From contig JAFOYE010000006.1 in assembly GCA_017391525.1 (NCBI GenBank), forward strand, positions 1 through 64,000: DNA of 64,000 nt, written 5' to 3'. Positions 60,959 through 64,000 of the stretch are shown one piece after another. The stretch is from Paludibacteraceae bacterium (GTDB lineage: Bacteria > Bacteroidota > Bacteroidia > Bacteroidales > Paludibacteraceae). A model generated the notes under the pieces. That model made no database searches, was not told the origin of the DNA, and saw only the letters and a list, made by a program, of their open reading frames with translations. Made by a program: the position numbers and the translations under genes. The first letter of the stretch is position 1. Each line of letters opens with the position of its first letter.

Positions 60959-62923
60959 CTACGTTCTTCCACCAGGACCACCACTGCTTGTATAGGTGCT
61001 CAAGGTTACAGATGAACCACCACTAACTGTACCACCAATATTCGCAGCGCCATCAAAATACTCGGTGCCTCCACTAACCGTCACACCCGACTTCAACGCT
61101 GGAGTTGAGGACGTATATACCACCAATTTCTTGCTACCACTTCCTCCACCGCCAGGACGGCCACCGCCTGAACTCGAAGTAGAAGCAGCAGGTGTCTTAA
61201 AGGCTGCAACTAATTCACTACCATTGTACAACGCATACCATGCCTCTGCCGTAAACGATGTTGTCTGTTTGCATGTTCCGCCAGAAATCTGCGCTCCGCT
61301 CTCCAAGCCACCAACGGCAATCAGCGTACCACCTTGCACATACAGTTTCTTCTGCTCTTCTGAGTTGGCATCAATCGCCACTTCAGGAGAATTAGCACCA
61401 ATAGCATACACCAAACCGCCTTTCACATACACATTACCATTGCCATCAATACCATCGTTATTCATCGCACGCGAATACACATAACCGCCCGAAATAATCA
61501 AATCACTACCATCACCACCCACATTGATACCATCATCGTAGGAGTTAACTACAACCTCGCCGTTCGAGATTAAAATAGAAGTCTTACTCTCAATACCCTC
61601 AGCATTTTTACCTGCAGTTGAGACATTGATTTTACCACCTGAGATTTTGATTGCACCATCTGCCTTAACACCCTTAGAAGAAGAATAGTAATCACTATTT
61701 ACATTATCGGTATTGCCTGTATAGTTGGTATTTTCCGTTGTACCATTGTGGTAGTAAAGCGCACCCTTGGTGACGATAGTAACCTCACCACCCGACAACT
61801 CAAACTCTGCATCACAGTTGATACCTTTACCACCAGCACCAGTGCTTGTCAATGTCAAAGTTCCACCAGAGATGACTACCTTTGCATCGCTACCTAAACA
61901 AGCAGCAGCTTTCGTCTTGAGATCCTCGTCATCCCATTTGCCATGGCCCGTTGTTGTGATATTGATGGTTCCTGCCTTCACAAAAAGATCACCTTCTGAC
62001 TTGATACCTTTAGCAGCCTTACCTGGGGTATTAATATTGATTGTTCCGCCCTCAAGATAGATATTTCCACTATCCTCATCCTCGTGATCAACTGTCTCAC
62101 CTGTCGAACCTACCTCCGTATCCTCAATATCACATTGGATACCATCATCCGTTACATTATTGATATTGACATTACCACTCTTCATCAAGAAGTATTGCGC
62201 ACAGTTGATACCATCGCCTTGTGCGGAAGTGACATTCAAGGTTGCTTCCTTGAGTTCAATATACTCACCTGACTTGATTGCGTGCTTCAAGTTACCTACT
62301 ACATTCAACACACCGCTCTTTGAAAACTCTGGATGACCTTTCACATAGAAAGCACCCTTTTGCGAACCACTAGCACAATCCACTAAGGTATTGGTGGTTC
62401 CATCCATTACTTTTACTTTGATACGTTTGCTATTTTGGATGTGGACAGCAGCACCAGACTTCACTGGGGTCTTATTGGTCAGTGTCAAACCATTCAACTC
62501 CACAGTCGCCTTATACGAACCTGACATATAGAACTCACCATCAGCAGAACTTCCTGACAGTGTGTATGTTATCTCTTGTTGCAAATCATCGCTTTGAGCG
62601 ATATTAACGTGTGCACCACTAACACTGATAGTCAAATATTTAGCTACATTTCCAGCCACAGTCACTGCTGCTGAATTCTCATTATATACCACGGTCACAG
62701 TATTATCTTCAACAGAAGTTTCATTCACATACATATCCTCTACCTCTGTCAAAGCAAACACCTTATCCATTACAGTCAATGTGTTGCCGTTGGTGTAGTT
62801 CATCACTCCCGCTTGCTCAGCAGGGAATTGGTAGGTCACTTGCCCTTGCTGCACATTCAGTGTTTGTGCATTGACCATAGTACAAACGACTAAAGCACAT
62901 AGTATAGAAAATATCTTTTTCAT
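60959..62923 (-). CDS. Cthe_2159-type carbohydrate-binding beta-helix protein
   Basis: The 654-residue secreted protein has a signal peptide and an N-terminal region of about 110 residues. A Cthe_2159-type parallel beta-helix follows (SGAAVHIQNSKRIKVKVMDGTTNTLVD, GDGINCAQYFLMKSGNVNINNVTDDGIQCD, KAAKGIKSEGDLFVKAGTINI), then a Gly-rich stretch (SSSGGGRPGGGGSG). Known relatives bind cellulose or acidic pectin and calcium. The sugar bound here is unknown. The next gene upstream (62942) begins 18 bases away and may be co-transcribed. Confidence 0.85.
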   Translation of the reverse strand: MKKIFSILCALVVCTMVNAQTLNVQQGQVTYQFPAEQAGVMNYTNGNTLTVMDKVFALTEVEDMYVNETSVEDNTVTVVYNENSAAVTVAGNVAKYLTISVSGAHVNIAQSDDLQQEITYTLSGSSADGEFYMSGSYKATVELNGLTLTNKTPVKSGAAVHIQNSKRIKVKVMDGTTNTLVDCASGSQKGAFYVKGHPEFSKSGVLNVVGNLKHAIKSGEYIELKEATLNVTSAQGDGINCAQYFLMKSGNVNINNVTDDGIQCDIEDTEVGSTGETVDHEDEDSGNIYLEGGTININTPGKAAKGIKSEGDLFVKAGTINITTTGHGKWDDEDLKTKAAACLGSDAKVVISGGTLTLTSTGAGGKGINCDAEFELSGGEVTIVTKGALYYHNGTTENTNYTGNTDNVNSDYYSSSKGVKADGAIKISGGKINVSTAGKNAEGIESKTSILISNGEVVVNSYDDGINVGGDGSDLIISGGYVYSRAMNNDGIDGNGNVYVKGGLVYAIGANSPEVAIDANSEEQKKLYVQGGTLIAVGGLESGAQISGGTCKQTTSFTAEAWYALYNGSELVAAFKTPAASTSSSGGGRPGGGGSGSKKLVVYTSSTPALKSGVTVSGGTEYFDGAANIGGTVSGGSSVTLSTYTSSGGPGGRT

Positions 62924-62941
62924 TGTATTGCCCTCCCTTGT

Positions 62942-63340
62942 TTATTTAATTACTACAGTTTGCGACTGATCACCATTCAATATCACATACGTACCAGCCT
63001 GCAAACTCTTTACTGCTTCTAGTATTGAGCTATAAGTACCCAACGAAGTACCTGTTACACTATAGATTTCTATAGGAGCGTCCACATTGAGTACATTCTC
63101 AGAACCAGTAGCTGTTTTGTCCATTGAGAATTCCATAGACACAAGATCGGTTAAAACCAAATTAACTGTTCCGTCATCGTTAGTCACTTGCAAATCACTA
63201 CCACTAACATTCAGGGTAAGATTACTTACCGTAAAAGCCGTAGTTGTTCCTGCTTGATTAGTAAATACAAGGTAATTGTAGGTACCAGCATGTGCCATCA
63301 TAGTAAAGCCCAATGCCAACAATAAGAATACGTTTTTCAT
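62942..63340 (-). CDS. Small secreted protein with T9SS type A tail
   Basis: This 132-residue protein has a signal peptide (cleaved near AHAGT) and a short beta domain (YNYLVFTNQAGTTTAFTVSNLTL, LVLTDLVSMEFS). The last about 50 residues match a T9SS type A sorting domain: VDAPIEIYSVTGTSLG ... VKSLQAGTYVILNGDQSQTVVIK. The cargo is therefore barely longer than the signals that carry it, which is unusual. It is directly upstream of the beta-helix gene in the same direction. A TAATTTTG -7 element lies at 63385-63392, but no -33 box at the usual distance is seen. Confidence 0.78.
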   Translation of the reverse strand: MKNVFLLLALGFTMMAHAGTYNYLVFTNQAGTTTAFTVSNLTLNVSGSDLQVTNDDGTVNLVLTDLVSMEFSMDKTATGSENVLNVDAPIEIYSVTGTSLGTYSSILEAVKSLQAGTYVILNGDQSQTVVIK

Positions 63341-63455
63341 AGGTATATAAATTGGTGTATTAAATGTATTAACTAATTAGGCCACAAAATTACAACTTTT
63401 TTCTTATAATTTATTATAATTTATAGCGCACTTATTAACATATAGTCGAATAATG

Positions 63456-63486
63456 TTGTATATCATCACAAATTTATCTATCTTTG
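63456..63486 (+). promoter_or_regulatory. Bacteroidetes promoter of AraC-type gene
   Basis: TTG (63456-63458), 20 bases, TATCTTTG (63479-63486), 31 bases before the ATG at 63518. Confidence 0.85.
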
Positions 63487-63517
63487 CATTAAAATTATTT
63501 ACGAAAAGACGTATAAT

Positions 63518-64000
63518 ATGAATAAACATGCGGTTTTAGAACTCCAACGAGTTGAACAAGAGAAGGTTGTCATGACTAGCGAAAGCGCTTTGCCGGTAAC
63601 ACTCGCCAATGACGTTTTTGTTTCTCCGAACTTTGTCATTTCCCTTTGCCACAAAGGAACATGCCGAGCTAATTTTGATATGCTCCCTATCGAATTCGAG
63701 CAGCACGACATTGCCGTCATGCTACCTGACCATATCATTGGACATGGAGAATGTTCAGAGGATGATTCTACCACAATGATTGTCATAGACCGCACCTTTT
63801 TCGACCAACTCACTAATCGCGAATCATTCAGCGGCTACCTCAAATACAAAAGCCAACCTAACTACCATCTCACTGATGAGCAATATAGCCAAATCACGAC
63901 AATTCTAGCTACGCTACGTTTAGTTGTTGAAATTCCCCACCCTAAGCGTACTGAGTCACTTGCTAATCTGCTAGATATTCTTTTTTACGCATTGACTGAT
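63518..64000 (+). CDS. AraC-family-type regulator, N-terminal part
   Basis: I translated this reading frame by hand: it starts at 63518 and stays open to the right edge (161 codons). The N-terminal part resembles the sensing domains of Bacteroidetes AraC regulators: FVSPNFVISLCHKGTCRANFDMLPIEFEQHDIAVMLPDHIIGHGE, and STTMIVIDRTFFDQL. The DNA-binding domain would be outside the window, so the family is inferred from layout. Weak resemblance to the regulator at 38026-38865 supports it. It has its own consensus promoter. Confidence 0.7.
   Translation, partial: MNKHAVLELQRVEQEKVVMTSESALPVTLANDVFVSPNFVISLCHKGTCRANFDMLPIEFEQHDIAVMLPDHIIGHGECSEDDSTTMIVIDRTFFDQLTNRESFSGYLKYKSQPNYHLTDEQYSQITTILATLRLVVEIPHPKRTESLANLLDILFYALTD

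Overview
The window looks like the chromosome of a gut- or rumen-type Bacteroidales bacterium (phylum Bacteroidota). The evidence is: at least sixteen promoters of the Bacteroidetes form TTG-N20-TAnnTTTG, usually without a Shine-Dalgarno site; type IX secretion (T9SS) sorting tails; BspA-type leucine-rich repeats; an LptE, LolC/E-like, XerD and DUF5686 gene string; DUF3467; M49 and M13 peptidases; and many small lipoproteins and outer-membrane barrels. No rRNA, tRNA, CRISPR array, insertion sequence or phage module was seen. Genus cannot be fixed from the sequence.

Layout. 1-4434 (minus): a VWA lipoprotein cut by the left edge, an orphan subtilase-prodomain-like lipoprotein, and a run of barrels and lipoproteins. 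4682-9703: a membrane TPR/HTH regulator, aroC, an apparently inactive SGNH esterase, a glycosyltransferase and DUF3467. 9982-16292: uridine phosphorylase, M49 peptidase, aroA, and a serine hydrolase fused to a dipeptide epimerase. 16430-17200: an unexplained structured region and a 6S-like RNA. 17286-20695: two small secreted proteins, an Smr protein, a glycosyltransferase, secG, rbfA and rpmH. 20952-30730 (minus): three very large secreted proteins. 31195-37976 (plus): sigma54-type activator, LptE, LolC/E, lipoprotein, XerD, DUF5686. 38026-47681 (minus): AraC regulator; a four-gene HprK-like/S26/PqqD/nucleotidyltransferase operon; cysS, nagB, a four-helix-bundle protein and glgB. 48135-56602: LRR protein, second prodomain-like protein, secreted nuclease, M13 peptidase, Dabb protein. 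56815-64000: lipoproteins, a lipase-like protein, barrels, a Cthe_2159-type protein, and an AraC-type gene cut by the right edge.

The most unusual feature is a family of short word-and-palindrome arrays at more than twenty places. A word of about 7-12 bases (for example GTTCAG, GTTGAAAG, GGTCTCTCAG, GATCTACAG or TCGCCTAT) is repeated and separated by varying small GC-rich palindromes. Arrays often lie flush against stop codons. In frame they also lie inside four conserved housekeeping or metabolic genes (aroC, aroA, glgB, pepO), adding low-complexity peptide without breaking the frame. One four-helix-bundle gene is bracketed by the GTTCAG version. The behaviour recalls the Rickettsia palindromic elements, but the architecture differs.

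Other points of interest are the HprK-like/S26/PqqD/nucleotidyltransferase operon with a fused DUF5715 domain, the serine hydrolase-epimerase fusion, a helical domain nested in Listeria-Bacteroides repeats, an esterase lacking its catalytic triad, and stand-alone subtilase prodomains.
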